Below the pieces are notes generated by a model. It was not told the DNA's origin and did not search any database. It was given only the letters and a program-made list of their open reading frames with translations. A stretch of DNA of 64,000 bases from Platynereis dumerilii (Eukaryota; Annelida; Polychaeta; Phyllodocida; Nereididae): the NCBI GenBank assembly GCA_026936325.1, contig JAPTHN010000016.1:806001-870000 (forward strand), read 5' to 3'. Shown piece by piece: positions 10,507-20,439 of this stretch. How positions within the stretch are numbered: position 1 is the first letter of the stretch; each line of letters starts with the position of its first letter. A program made the translations under genes and the position numbers.

Positions 10507-12780
10507 TCACTTCCTTGGAAAAGGTAGGTTGATTTGGCTCCACTGGTACGACGCTGGAGGTTGATGTTGTTGCTGGTGGACAAGTGTCGGCTGCTGTGTC
10601 TGCTGCTGTACTTGCTGCTGCTGTACTTGTTGCTGCTGCTGCTGCTGTAATTACTGCTGTAGTGACTGCTGCTGTAGTGACTGCTGCTGTAGTGGTTGCT
10701 GCTGCTGTTGTAGTGACTGCTGCTGTAGTGGCTGCTGCTGCTGCTGCTAGCCAAAAGAGGGTCCGGGGAAGCCAAACTTCTGGGGGCTGTCCATCATCAC
10801 CTGGGTGTAGCTTAAAGATGACTGCTTCATTCCGAGGCTTGGAGTCTGGCTTTGAATTGGCTGCAGGGACTGGAACTGGCTGCTGCTGCTTTGCTGGGAC
10901 TGCAACTGCTGATGTGGAGGCTGGGACTGCATCTGAAGACTTGTGGTTGGCCTTGTTTGCTGGGGCTGCTGCTGAGTTGTTGGAGGCTGCTGTACGACAG
11001 TGAGTGTACGTCCAGGTTGAGAAAGGATGGAGCAGGACCAGGAGGAGGGATGTATTGCTGCTGCTGCTGCCCTAAGATCATGTCCACATTCGGTTGCTGC
11101 ATCCCCAGGATTTTATCTTGGATTTCCGCCTGCACAAAGTAGTGTGCCGTCGCGCTCAAGGAGTCCAGGAGGCGAAATCGCAGGGCACGGTTCATGTTGG
11201 CGCCAGATGTGAAGATATTCCCGCACTGGTTCTGCAACTGGTGTACTTCTGGATCCAGCCTGTCAGCAATTTGTGGGCACATGTCACAGAATGGGCCTGG
11301 CTGAGGTGGTTCTGGTTGCCTGGGCCTGTCCGCAGTGTAGCGACCGGCAATTGAAGTGAGGGCAGAGGAGATCTCCTGGTCTGTGTCCTTCCTCTTCTTG
11401 GATGGTTTTCATCCTGGGAAGACCTGGGACTGCTGCTGGGACGGCTGGCGGGACTGCTGGGACTGCTCCTGGGATGACTGCTGCTGGCTGCCGAGGAAGC
11501 TCTCATCCAGAGGGGGCATAGAAGTGTAGTCCATGGGGACATCAGAATCGGACGACAGGTGGTCACTTCCTCCTGGTCCAGTGAAGCTGGAGATTTCCAC
11601 GGCACCCTTCGGAACGATGGAGGACCTCAGGAATTCGCACTTGTGCAGGATGTAGGTGTCTCGCTCTGACATCTTCTTTCTGCCAGCCCCAGAAGCAGGA
11701 GGTCTGATGAGCTTTCCGAAGGTAGTCCTGAGGTTGATCCTCCATCTGGTGACTTGAGCTGCTGTGATTTCTGACCCCATTAGTAATGAAAGTTCAGCTG
11801 CTTTCTCTGCATCCAGTCTGTTCTTTCTTTCAGTCTTCCAGGTGGTGGAGCCCTTGCTGTATAGGTCCTTGTTTTCTCGGAACCAGTCGATCAGCTCATC
11901 CTCCTGCTGGTCTGTGAGGCCCATTAGGTCCCTGGAGTTTTTCTTTCTGTAGGCCTTCTTCTTCTCCTTGTGGACGAACTGGCCATCAGAGTCCTGGATT
12001 AGCTCGACCTCAGATCCAGTGTTGTCAGAATCTTCCCTCACCTGGTTCTTCCTCTTGTTGCCCTGGGACTTGGCAGCAGTCTTCTTGGGAGTATTTTCCT
12101 CTGTGCTGGCTTCGTAGTCAGACTGCAGGGTCTTGGTGGATGACAGCTTCGAGAGGTGGTGCGGAGTCATCATCAGCAGGAGTCTTGGCTCGAGTCTGGG
12201 CTGGAGTGGCAGGCTTGGCAGGAGACTTGGCTGAAGACTTGGCTGAAGACTTGGCTGGAGACTTGGCTGGAGACTTGGAGGTGGCTTGACGCTTGGCTGC
12301 AGGAGACTTGCCAGGAGTGGGAGGCCTTCCCCTTGGAGCAGTCTTGGTGGGAGTCTTGAAGACAGCAGCATCAGCCAACAGGGTGCGCTTGGTTGGAGAC
12401 TTGACAGAAGCAGCAGCACCAGCAGGCCTGCCACGCTTGGTTGGAGACTTGACAACAGCAGCAAGCTTGGCCAGGACTTCTTCTTCATCTTCATCATCAT
12501 CTTCATCCTGCTCAGCTGGTTCATGTTCCATTGCGGATGGTTGGGGGCCCTCGAAGATCGTCTCACTGGTCACTGTAGATGTAGCAGTGGTCACTGCCAC
12601 GATGCTGTCCTGGAAGTTGAACGTGCTTGGAGAGAATGTAACAGCTGCGTAGTCCTCCCCTAGGAATGGAGCTGGTTAAGCAACTGGAGTTGAAGATGGA
12701 GTGGTCAGTGGAGTGTGGACTGGAGTGTTGCCCTTGGTTGGTGCCCTGTAGCTCCTCTTCCCTCTTCCTTTGGGTCCCAT
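10507..12780 (-). pseudogene. Harbinger MADF/SANT-like DNA-binding partner, broken
   Basis: Harbinger elements need a second Myb/SANT-like protein that binds the ends and brings in the transposase. This gene runs from ATG 12,780 (MGPKGRGKRSYRAPTKG). It continues through an acidic block (EQDEDDDEDEEEV) and AT-hook/H1-like repeats (KSPTKRGRPAG, KSPAKSPAKSSAK) to a MADF-like domain at about 11,935-11,700 (LTDQQEDELIDWFRENK, ITAAQVTRWRINLRTTFGKL). A conserved tail follows (RLLDSLSATAHYFVQAEIQ) and a glutamine-rich C-terminus (10,580-10,930). It is interrupted by in-frame stops at 12,676 (TAA), 11,409 (TGA), 10,747 (TAG) and one near 10,650, and by frame changes near 12,120-12,180 and 10,930-11,000. 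Several stops sit where Gln is likely, as expected for C-to-T decay. Unrecognised introns could explain some frame changes. Confidence 0.75.
10575..10750 (-). repeat. CAG/CTG-rich polyglutamine tract
   Basis: This is imperfect CAG repeat DNA, broken by CCACTA and TCACTA codons, encoding Gln-rich sequence on the minus strand as the C-terminus of the MADF partner. The plus-strand Ala/Val-rich frame over it is a shadow. Confidence 0.75.
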
Positions 12781-13542
12781 CTTGAAGTAGGATCAATCAG
12801 AAATGAAGCAGGATCAATAAGCAATGACGCAGCGATTCAGCAATGAAACAGCAATTCAGTAGGCTGTGAAGCAGAGTGTCATGGAGTATAGATGCGTTCG
12901 TCTTGAAGATCAGAGTGGTTACGGTGCTCTAGTGGCTGCTCTTCTATTTATATGCAGGGCGCGCGCCAGTGTGTCTCCAAGGCTGACCCCCCCTTCCCGC
13001 CGTGGCGCGAAAAGGTCTCTGCCGCGATGCTTTCATTACCCCGCAGACAAAGGATTTTCCTAAAAATAGCCCCTCTGGCGCCACTCTGTCTGCTCCGGGA
13101 GGGGGTCCAGACAATGGCGCGAAGGTTTTGCACACGTCCCGGAGCATTTTCCTTGACGGCGGAGTGCAAAAGAACCGCGGCGAGGACCTTTTCGCGCCTC
13201 GCAGGGAATCCCGCTCGTTTTATTAATCGGCGGAAAAGTTACTACCCCTCAGGGGCGTGAAAACTTCGACGCCGTCGTGCTTTTCTGATCCCGGCGTCAT
13301 TCAATTTTTCTGGTCTGCTCCGCCGCAGATTTTTTGAAAATTTCAACCGGTTGAAACTTTTTTTCTGCTCCGTGACGATTTCTAGGAACAACAAGGAGCA
13401 GGTTTCTCGCCGGCGCGCAATCAAAAAATTTCCGGCGAGAACCTAAAAACTCCCTGCGGGATACGTAAAAAGAGGAAATATTTTTCTGATTTTCCTGGCA
13501 ATACCATGACGCCGTTTTAAAAAGTTCTCCGGTTCCCTCCAT
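12781..13542. other. Harbinger right subterminal region and partner-gene promoter
   Basis: This GC-rich DNA lies upstream of the minus-strand partner gene. Near 12,796-12,860 short repeats (CAGGATCAATMAGMAATGA, CAGCAATTCAG) stand just ahead of the start codon. CTTCTATTTATATGCAGG (12,939-12,956) is read from the other strand as TATAAATAG, a plausible TATA box for the partner gene. From 12,960 to 13,540 are several CGCCGG/GGCGCG words that resemble those of the left end and could be transposase contact sites. Confidence 0.4.
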
Positions 13543-13881
13543 GAGAGTGGGGCATTAAGATGGTTCAAATCTTACATTTCTGAAAGATCACAGTCTGTGA
13601 TAACAAATGATAAAAAATCAAGCAAACATCAACTCATTTTTGGAGTTCCTCAATGTTCCAAACTTGGACCAATTTTATTCAAGTCCTATGTTACCCCAGT
13701 CAGTGAAGTAGCACGAAGAAATCAAGTTCCTGATCAGAAGTACGCTGATGATGGGCAACTTATCCTGTCATTTAAACCAACCTTTTTGGGTTAAAAACAT
13801 GCTAAACAGAATATGGAAGATTGTACTGCTGAAATAAGAAATTTCTTGCATGAGAACAAGCTGTGTAATAATGGAGAAAAA
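13543..13881 (+). pseudogene. L2-type LINE, RT central part
   Basis: The L2 RT resumes after the Harbinger. ALRWFKSYISERSQSV, FGVPQCSKLGPILF and the catalytic box YADDGQL with LSFKP follow in family order. A stop after LSFKPTFLG and a further frame change mark decay. Joined logically to 3,620-4,780 and 14,273-15,083, it proves that the Harbinger and the 13.9-kb element inserted into a pre-existing LINE. Confidence 0.8.
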
Positions 13882-14272
13882 ATAACGTGCAAGCACTTTA
13901 AGAGATGCTTGTAGATAGACTGCCCATGATAGTATCTACCCCTTTGCCTGTCACCTGCACAAGGGTATCTGGCATGTGAGACCTGCAGAGGGTATCTGGC
14001 ATGTGAGACCTGCTGGAGGGTATCTTGGCCTGTGACCTACTTTTGGTGATTGACCTTTGACCTACAGAAACTCAGCCTGTCTGTTTTCTTTATTAATTTC
14101 TTCATCTCAGAAAGACACCAAAAGTTTATCAACGCAAGATAAAATTCTATTGAGACTGTATGCAAAGTTTTAATGACAGAGATGAAACAGCATGACCAAG
14201 GGAGTTGTCATAAGTTTCAGAGCCGTCCTCCCACAATAGAGATGCCACTTGCAAGCAAGCAAGCATCTCTAA
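13882..14272. mobile_element. microsatellite-bearing inverted-repeat element, copy 1
   Basis: The element starts AACGTGCAAGCACTTTA then AGAGATGCTTGTAGATAG. It ends in GCAAGCATCTCT, inverted to AGAGATGCTTG. It splits the LINE between NNGEK and TELLLIGAP, which fixes its edges to within a few bases. Unlike the other two copies (18,773 and 61,566) the TCTA tract is short here. Shared interior words are GATAGACT and AAGATAAAATTCTATT. Confidence 0.7.
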
Positions 14273-15083
14273 AAACTGAACTTCTTCTGATTGGAGCACC
14301 AAACCAACTGAAGAAACTTCAAATGACATGCATCAATGTAGACTATGTTGAAATCAAAACTGCCAACCATGTCTGCAATTTGGGAGTGCTCTTTGACAAA
14401 AATATGACCATGGAGGTGCAGATTAACAAAATGTGTCATAACGCATATTTCAATTTGAGAAACCTGTCGAAGGTCCGTAAAAATCTTGGCAAGGAAGTAG
14501 TTAAAACTGCTGTCAATGCACTTGTCACACCTCATAAGGCTCATTTGGACTACGGAAATGGGCTGTTGTATGGCACATCTGCCTGATTGTTAAATAAAGT
14601 TCAGGTTGCTCAAAACTTAGCAGTTGGATTAATTGAGAGATTGAAAAAACTTGACAGTGTCAGCCACAGTAGGAAGCAACTGCACTGGTAACCAATCACA
14701 GCAAGAATTCAGTTCAAAATGATGACAAATACATGGAAGGCAATAAACAATCAGGCACCACAATACATCCAAGAACTTGTGCAAATCAAATCTCAACAGG
14801 AACATAACCTGAGAAGCAACCACAAGCTGCTGTTAGCAGAACCTGCTCCATGCAACAAAAATAAGTTCGAAGATCGGGCATTTTCCTATGCAGTACCAAA
14901 ACTCTGGAACAATTTGCCTGAAAAAGTGAGAGCTGCTAAAACATTAGAAAGCTTCAAGAAGAATCTAAAAACCCATTTGTTTCAGAATTCTTATGAGTGA
15001 TTTGATTCGAAAAAGCGCTGATGAGCAGTTTACTGAAATTAGCGCTATATAAATCGATATTATTATTATTATATTATTATTAA
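14273..15083 (+). pseudogene. L2-type LINE, C-terminal part and 3' end
   Basis: TELLLIGAPNQLKKLQ, VCNLGVLFDKNMTMEVQI and HLDYGNGLLYG (14,273-14,580) are the typical post-RT region. AFSYAVPKLWNNLPEKVR and LESFKKNLKTHLFQ (14,880-15,000) are the C-terminus, ending at TGA 15,000. The 3' end GCGCTATATAAATCGATATT followed by (ATT)n is the usual tail of the L2 group, which ends in a short microsatellite and not in poly(A). One stop (near 14,585) and a small frame change are seen. Confidence 0.85.
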
Positions 15084-15547
15084 AGTACCATTGAGTATAC
15101 ATAAAAGATAGAGGATGGATAGGGTCATATTTGGAGTTAATTGATAGAAAAAAGTGTAATTAATGCATCTGGAAGGGCATGTGTAACATAGGGATAGGAA
15201 AGAATAGTATTGAAAATTAAGGAAAAACAATGTGACGCCATGCTATCCCATAATTATACAGATTATTACAGATTGAGGGCATCAGGGTGATGGTCTGATG
15301 TTGTCAAATCAATCAAGTATTCAGTCAAGCATAGGCCCAAAGCGAATGAATAGGTGTTTTGCTTGACATTTTACATTGTAATTGGACAAAGGTGTGATGT
15401 CACTGAAGTACGTTTTTGCCTGATTGCCATTTTCATAGAACTGTCTCAGCAATGTTCACTCAATTCAGATTTATTGAAACAATGTAGAAGTTATTACATG
15501 TAACATCACATGTTATCATGTAATTAAAATTAGATAGCCAAGCTGCT
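15084..15547. other. no feature seen
   Basis: Unremarkable AT-rich DNA. Nothing coding and no repeat structure was recognised. Confidence 0.4.
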
Positions 15548-17013
15548 CACAGCGAGCCAGTACCAAATTTGGGGTTTAAAAAATGCCCCAGCATAATGAT
15601 AGGCACCGTTACGAAGCTGAAGATGAGACGAACAAGTAGATGTAAAAAACAAAATAATCTGTTGAAAACTTTTTGAGATATTGAATTTTTTCACTTTCTG
15701 ATTTATCACACCCCATTTTTAACATCACAAGTCATGTGGAGAGTCTGTTAAATGAGCACCGCCTTTGCAAAACCAGTTTCAATGATACAAAATATCATTC
15801 AAAAGACATAGTAATCTTTTTTTCTTTTTTTTTTAAATTATGCTGTTGCATTTAATGCAAAAAAGGTGTGCGTAATTTCCAAGTAAAGTGTACATTTTTC
15901 ATAAGCGTTGCAAAAATTTGCATGCTAAACTATTCCCCGGGCATTAGCAAGTAGTATTATGAAACGTATGTGCGTGCATACTTGACAGAGCTTTTGTACT
16001 GATATATTCTTATCCTATCAATTAGGGAGAGTACTCAGAGTAAGGAGAAAACACTTCACTTTATTTTGATTTTATGAAACAAACAACAATGTTAGCTGAA
16101 TAATCTATCATTACTTGACCTGTATAATACAGTTTGACTACAATCCAATTGAATGATGAAAGGTTTTCAGTAGAAGAACATCCATGGTCTTCTGTCATTA
16201 ACTTCAACTCATTTCAGGAATGAAATAACAAATTGATAAACCATAGCGTTATGAATAGCTAAAACACTGTATTAAATGTCTATTCGAGTTTCCAAACCTG
16301 TGCACTGCCTGATATCCAATCCATTCACCCTATTTCATAGTTCTGTGATTTTATTTTTAAAATGAATGTGAAACCAACTAATTAAAATTAAGATACCAAA
16401 GTTCATAAAACCAATTGCGCACTTCTTCTTTCTTTTAAATACCAGACTGTCAAAGGCAAGCACACAGGCAGACATCTAAGTATTTAAATAACCATACATT
16501 TCATGAAGAATTATACCTTTCGAGAATAGCCATATCTTTTTATTACTCTAATTTTCAATTCTATTAAACAACAACTATTATATAATTTGTTTTGTGTCAA
16601 TAATCAAGAAATTGTGGTATTTCCTTGGTAAAGACAGCAAATAATTCTCTATTGCTTGTGACACAATTCTTATAAATACATAAAAAGAAGTTTGTCACAC
16701 ACTATGTCAATATGGGACTTTTCCCAATAAAGATAACATTCTGTTTAATTTTAAAATATCATCTAAAACACAAAAATATTGTTTTGAAGTTTGCTCACAT
16801 GAATGTGTAACTTGCACCCCAGTTAGATGGAATATCACCCAAACAAAGGAATGTGACAAACCAGAAATTGAAAAATTGCAATATCTCAAAAAGTTTTTAA
16901 CAGATTTTTTGTTTTTTACATCTGCTTGTTCGTCTCATCTTCAGCTTCGTAACGGTGCCTATCGTTATGCTGGGGTATTTTTTTAACCCAAGATTTGGTT
17001 CGGGCTCGTTGTG
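15548..17013. mobile_element. DNA transposon with 150-bp TIRs, 1.47 kb, no transposase
   Basis: The left arm 15,548-15,705 (CACAGCGAGCC, then CCCCAGCATAATGATAGGCA and AAGATGAGACGAACAAG) returns inverted at 16,862-17,013, with about 90% identity by eye. The AT-rich interior has no recognisable protein. Long TIRs without a transposase fit a non-autonomous or foldback element. The target duplication is not clear, so no superfamily is given. Confidence 0.75.
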
Positions 17014-18772
17014 TCAGTGTAAATAACATCACATCAACTAAGTTTATATCAAAGAACAATCAATTTCTACAGCCACATTACGAGTGGCAGAGTTTGCAAT
17101 GCATTCTGATGCCAAGGAATCTCTCTATCCATTGAAATAGCATTTGCTGATTTGGGATGACTACCTCTGGAAATGTTTGCCGCTCCACAGCATCTACAGT
17201 GGCCATTGGAATTTAATCTATTTTATAATCACATGCTTTGTAAAAAATTTCCATGATGTTAACATATAAAACTTGCCAATTGTTAGATCACTCCCATGTA
17301 TATTTCCCATTGGGTGTAATCACTTATTTTGCAGCACCGTTATTTTTAAGCACTCACAACTTGCAAATAAGAAAGTATGCACCTTTGAAATTTTACATAC
17401 ACATTTTCTTAGGTCCTGGGGATATCATATGCTGGCTAAGTTGGATAACTTAAGTAAGTTCTCGACTTATTAGCAAATTAGTCAATATGTCTAAAGGGTG
17501 TACTCATTTACTGGGGATACTGTATCTAAGTGATTTTTTACCTATTTATGACTCCTTTAATATGCAAATGAGGTCAAAGGTCAATTGGGTATAATAAGAT
17601 TATAAAACTCAATGAGACCTTTCACTAGGTGTATCATATGCCTCTGTATCTGAAAAGGATTGCACAGGAGAGCATGAAAAGTGATTTTCCTGTCCGTGCC
17701 TAAAAACTGGCATTTTTTCATTGAGGTTGTGACCTTTGACACCCGAGACGGCCAAGTGCCACGTTAATTTTTCAACGTCACACGAGTTTTTTTTAAACTA
17801 CGGGTGATAAGGACTTGGTTCATACATACTATTTTACAAGAAAAATTGACGCCAAGGCAAAGCACCTTTCTTAATGAAGATTAATTGCAGTCTTAATTTT
17901 GAATTTTAAACTTGAGACAATCACATATTGGTTCCATAGTGTGACAAGACACACAAGAACATCTACCAATGTCTTAGAATGATTTTCAGACTATTGAAAC
18001 AATTTAAGAAGTTTTTTAAATCACAGAAAATCGAGTAAATAAGTATATCCCATACATGTAGATTTTCTCAAAACACAAGTAAGTTACAAATATGAATTTG
18101 GTACCAAAGTGTGCAGAACAATTTATACATCTTTGTATCAACTATGGATGTGTTTGGGTGGTCTGAAACTGATTATTTGTAAGCTATTAGCTAAAATAGC
18201 CATTTTCGCATGAAAATTCAATCTATCTTTGGGGCTCTTGAGTAACATCTAAAACACCTTCAAATGAGCTGAAATTTTACAAGGGAGTCGCAGAGGGGCT
18301 GTAGAACACATTTAGAGGTTAGCCCCAATGAATTTCAGACTTTCACTTTTTTGGGACACCCTTCTGTTTATTTGATTTATATAAGTGGCAAAAACACAGC
18401 AAACTAGAATTCGTGTCGTAAAAGACTCGAGAGAGTGTCGCAGCGAGACTCACGCAGATCTCGAGGAAAACAAGTAATTCTGCTGTCAATGCATGATTGG
18501 GAAAACAGTGAATCCAACATTCCTTTAGATCTGCAGGATTTCAGCAGAAGTACAGCAATCTCGTAGATTTGTGAGATCTTAAACAAGTCCTTCAGATTCG
18601 CAGGACAAGTCGGTGGGAAACTCTGTGCCTTGTTTTGCAATATAGATTGAGTTACAGACTCAAGGCAGGCAATACAATTTATGTCATCCTAGTGCTGTGT
18701 TTCTTTCACATTTCATGGATCACAATACAGATTGTTTTTATGCCATTTATAGGTCTGAAAATAAGATAACTT
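17014..18772. other. no gene seen; AT-rich, unclassified
   Basis: No coding region, TIR or tandem array was found. Phrases such as CCTTTGACACCCGAGACGG and CATTGAGGTTGTGACCTTT give it the look of old dispersed repeat DNA, but no copy elsewhere in the window supports that. Confidence 0.3.
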
Positions 18773-19254
18773 CAAAATAAGGTGCAAGCACTTTAAACAG
18801 CTGCTTGTAGATAGACTTAGTATCTATCTATCTGTCTATCTATCTATCCACATGTATATCCTCCCTCCCTCCCCTCCATTTTTTCCTTCCTACTTCCCTT
18901 CCTTTTTCGTTCCTTCATTCCTTCCTTCATTCCTTCCTTCCTTCATACCTTCCTTCTGCCATCCCTTCCTTCATTCTTTCTATTGAATCTGCAAACACTG
19001 GATCTGACTGCTGTTGTTGGTTTCATGGAGCTGCATGGTCATTTGAAATTCGCGCAAAAAATGAACATTTTAGTTTCGTAAATAAAAATTTTAATGTCAC
19101 GGAAGTTTACCAAAAGTTGATGGAAGCAAGATAAAATTATATTCAGACTGTATGCTAAGTTTCAAGGTGATAGGTGAAATAGTGCGACTTCCTATATGGT
19201 CGGAGGCTGACTGAAAATTACTCCTGCAATACAGGCTGCAAGCAGCTGTAAAAA
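18773..19254. mobile_element. microsatellite-bearing inverted-repeat element, copy 2
   Basis: Starts AAATAAGGTGCAAGCACTTT with AACAGCTGCTTGTAGATAG. It contains (TCTA)n (18,825-18,850) and a CCTT-rich tract (18,865-18,980). It ends AGGCTGCAAGCAGCTGT, the inverse of the start. The second half is clearly like copy 3 (GAAGTTTACNAAAAGTTGATG, then GGAAGCAAGATAA). There is no protein; the minus-strand frame through it is chance. Confidence 0.75.
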
Positions 19255-20049
19255 TCCAACATTGGATTTTAAAATTGGACTCTGGATTTCTTCTACTTGA
19301 AATAAGGTTTAATTTGAGCCTATTGCCAAGCCTGTAGACCAAATACAGATTTGTCCTGGTAAGTTTTTGTGTTTCAAATGACTTGAATGGGTTTAAATAC
19401 TGCAAATCTGCAGGCATCTTCCAGGGAAGCTACAGTCTGTCACTCTGGTACAACACTTGAGTAAAGGATGCAGACCAAATGCGGACCAAGTAGCTGCAGA
19501 CCCAAATTAATGCGGACCAGACAGATTGAAGACAAAATAGGCCTATAATTTTTAAGCAATGGCACTCAACTAGCACTGACTAAAGCGCCGTGAATAGGCC
19601 TGCCTATTTCCGCGCCGTTTTTTGGTCCGCATACTTAGTATACTTGGAATGCCTGTTTATCAACTTGCTTACTAAAGTTCAGAAATAGGCTTTAATATTA
19701 CTTATTTAGAAATAATAATAATCCACTTTTTAACAAGAATCCGAGGATTCAAACACTGGGTTTAATCATCTTTGCATGATTATTTTTATTAGTAAGAATT
19801 TTAAAGTAAAAAACTGAGGCAGAAAGGAGGACTATGTTTATTTCTCAATTACCTGCTTATAAAACTCATTTTACACGAACCTTTTTTTTTTTTAATTTAA
19901 TTGTGTACTGAAATCATAAGCAAATATTTGCAAAGTACTCAATGAACTTCCCATTTTGCTTTTATTGTAGGTACTGATAGAAATAGGAATGCTTTGTCAG
20001 GTTTGCAGATATACCACTAAATTATGTGAACAGATATACTACTTACATT
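19255..20049. other. no gene seen
   Basis: Short repeats of GCAGACCAAATGCGGACC (19,468-19,520) are the only structure noted. Nothing else is recognised. Confidence 0.3.
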
Positions 20050-20213
20050 CAGTGGCATCACTAGAGGGGCTGAGTCCCCCAAAATGGAGCATTCAGCCCA
20101 CCCAAAAAAATTGTTGGGGAAGATACGTGCTTCGAACCTTCGAACCTCTGACAACGCTTCTATACTTTGGTGCTACAGCCCTCCCAAACTTGCATTTCTA
20201 GAGATGCCACTGC
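20050..20213. mobile_element. hAT MITE, 164 bp, 8-bp TSD
   Basis: The ends CAGTGGCATCACTAGA and TCTAGAGATGCCACTGC are inverted. It is flanked by CTTACATT at 20,042-20,049 and 20,214-20,221. It belongs to the same general hAT type as the 391-1,686 element, with no coding capacity. Confidence 0.8.
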
Positions 20214-20379
20214 CTTACATTATTTGTGCACAGAAATTGCACCTATATTGCAAGCCAGAATTTGAATGATTTCAGCTAATATTTAGTTACTAGCATTCAC
20301 CCGTGATAAAGGATATACTTTGGCAGTGTGGAGAAAAAGTGAATGAATGAAGCAATCAATCAATGTGGGTATAGATCTA

Positions 20380-20425
20380 TGTATCTATGTATCTATCTAT
20401 CTATCTATCAATCTATCAATCTATG
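20380..20425. repeat. (TCTA)n microsatellite
   Basis: Short run of TCTA/ATCTATGT units just ahead of the satellite array. Confidence 0.75.
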
Positions 20426-20439
20426 TGGATTTATCGACA

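Larger units (their letters stand above)
4781..13542. mobile_element. PIF/Harbinger DNA transposon inserted in the L2 RT
   Basis: The edges are inferred from where the LINE RT frame stops (about 4,780) and resumes (about 13,543). The ends are GC-rich (4,781-5,290 and 12,950-13,540). They show a weak inverted match (GGTGACTTTTT left, GGAGAACTTTTT when the right end is read inward). Inside are the two genes normal for Harbinger: a DDE transposase on + and a MADF/SANT-like protein on -, convergent. The 3.9 kb between them contains other repeats and makes the element longer than usual. A 3-bp target duplication could not be confirmed. Confidence 0.75.

Noticed and set aside
10584-11003. Ala/Val-rich plus-strand frame
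   Set aside because: Antisense shadow of the CAG-repeat polyglutamine region of the minus-strand partner gene.
12180-12566. Leu-rich N-terminus read in the frame of the MADF domain
   Set aside because: The other frame here gives acidic and KSPTK/SPAK repeats typical of a nuclear protein; the Leu-rich reading is out of frame, before the frame change near 12,150.
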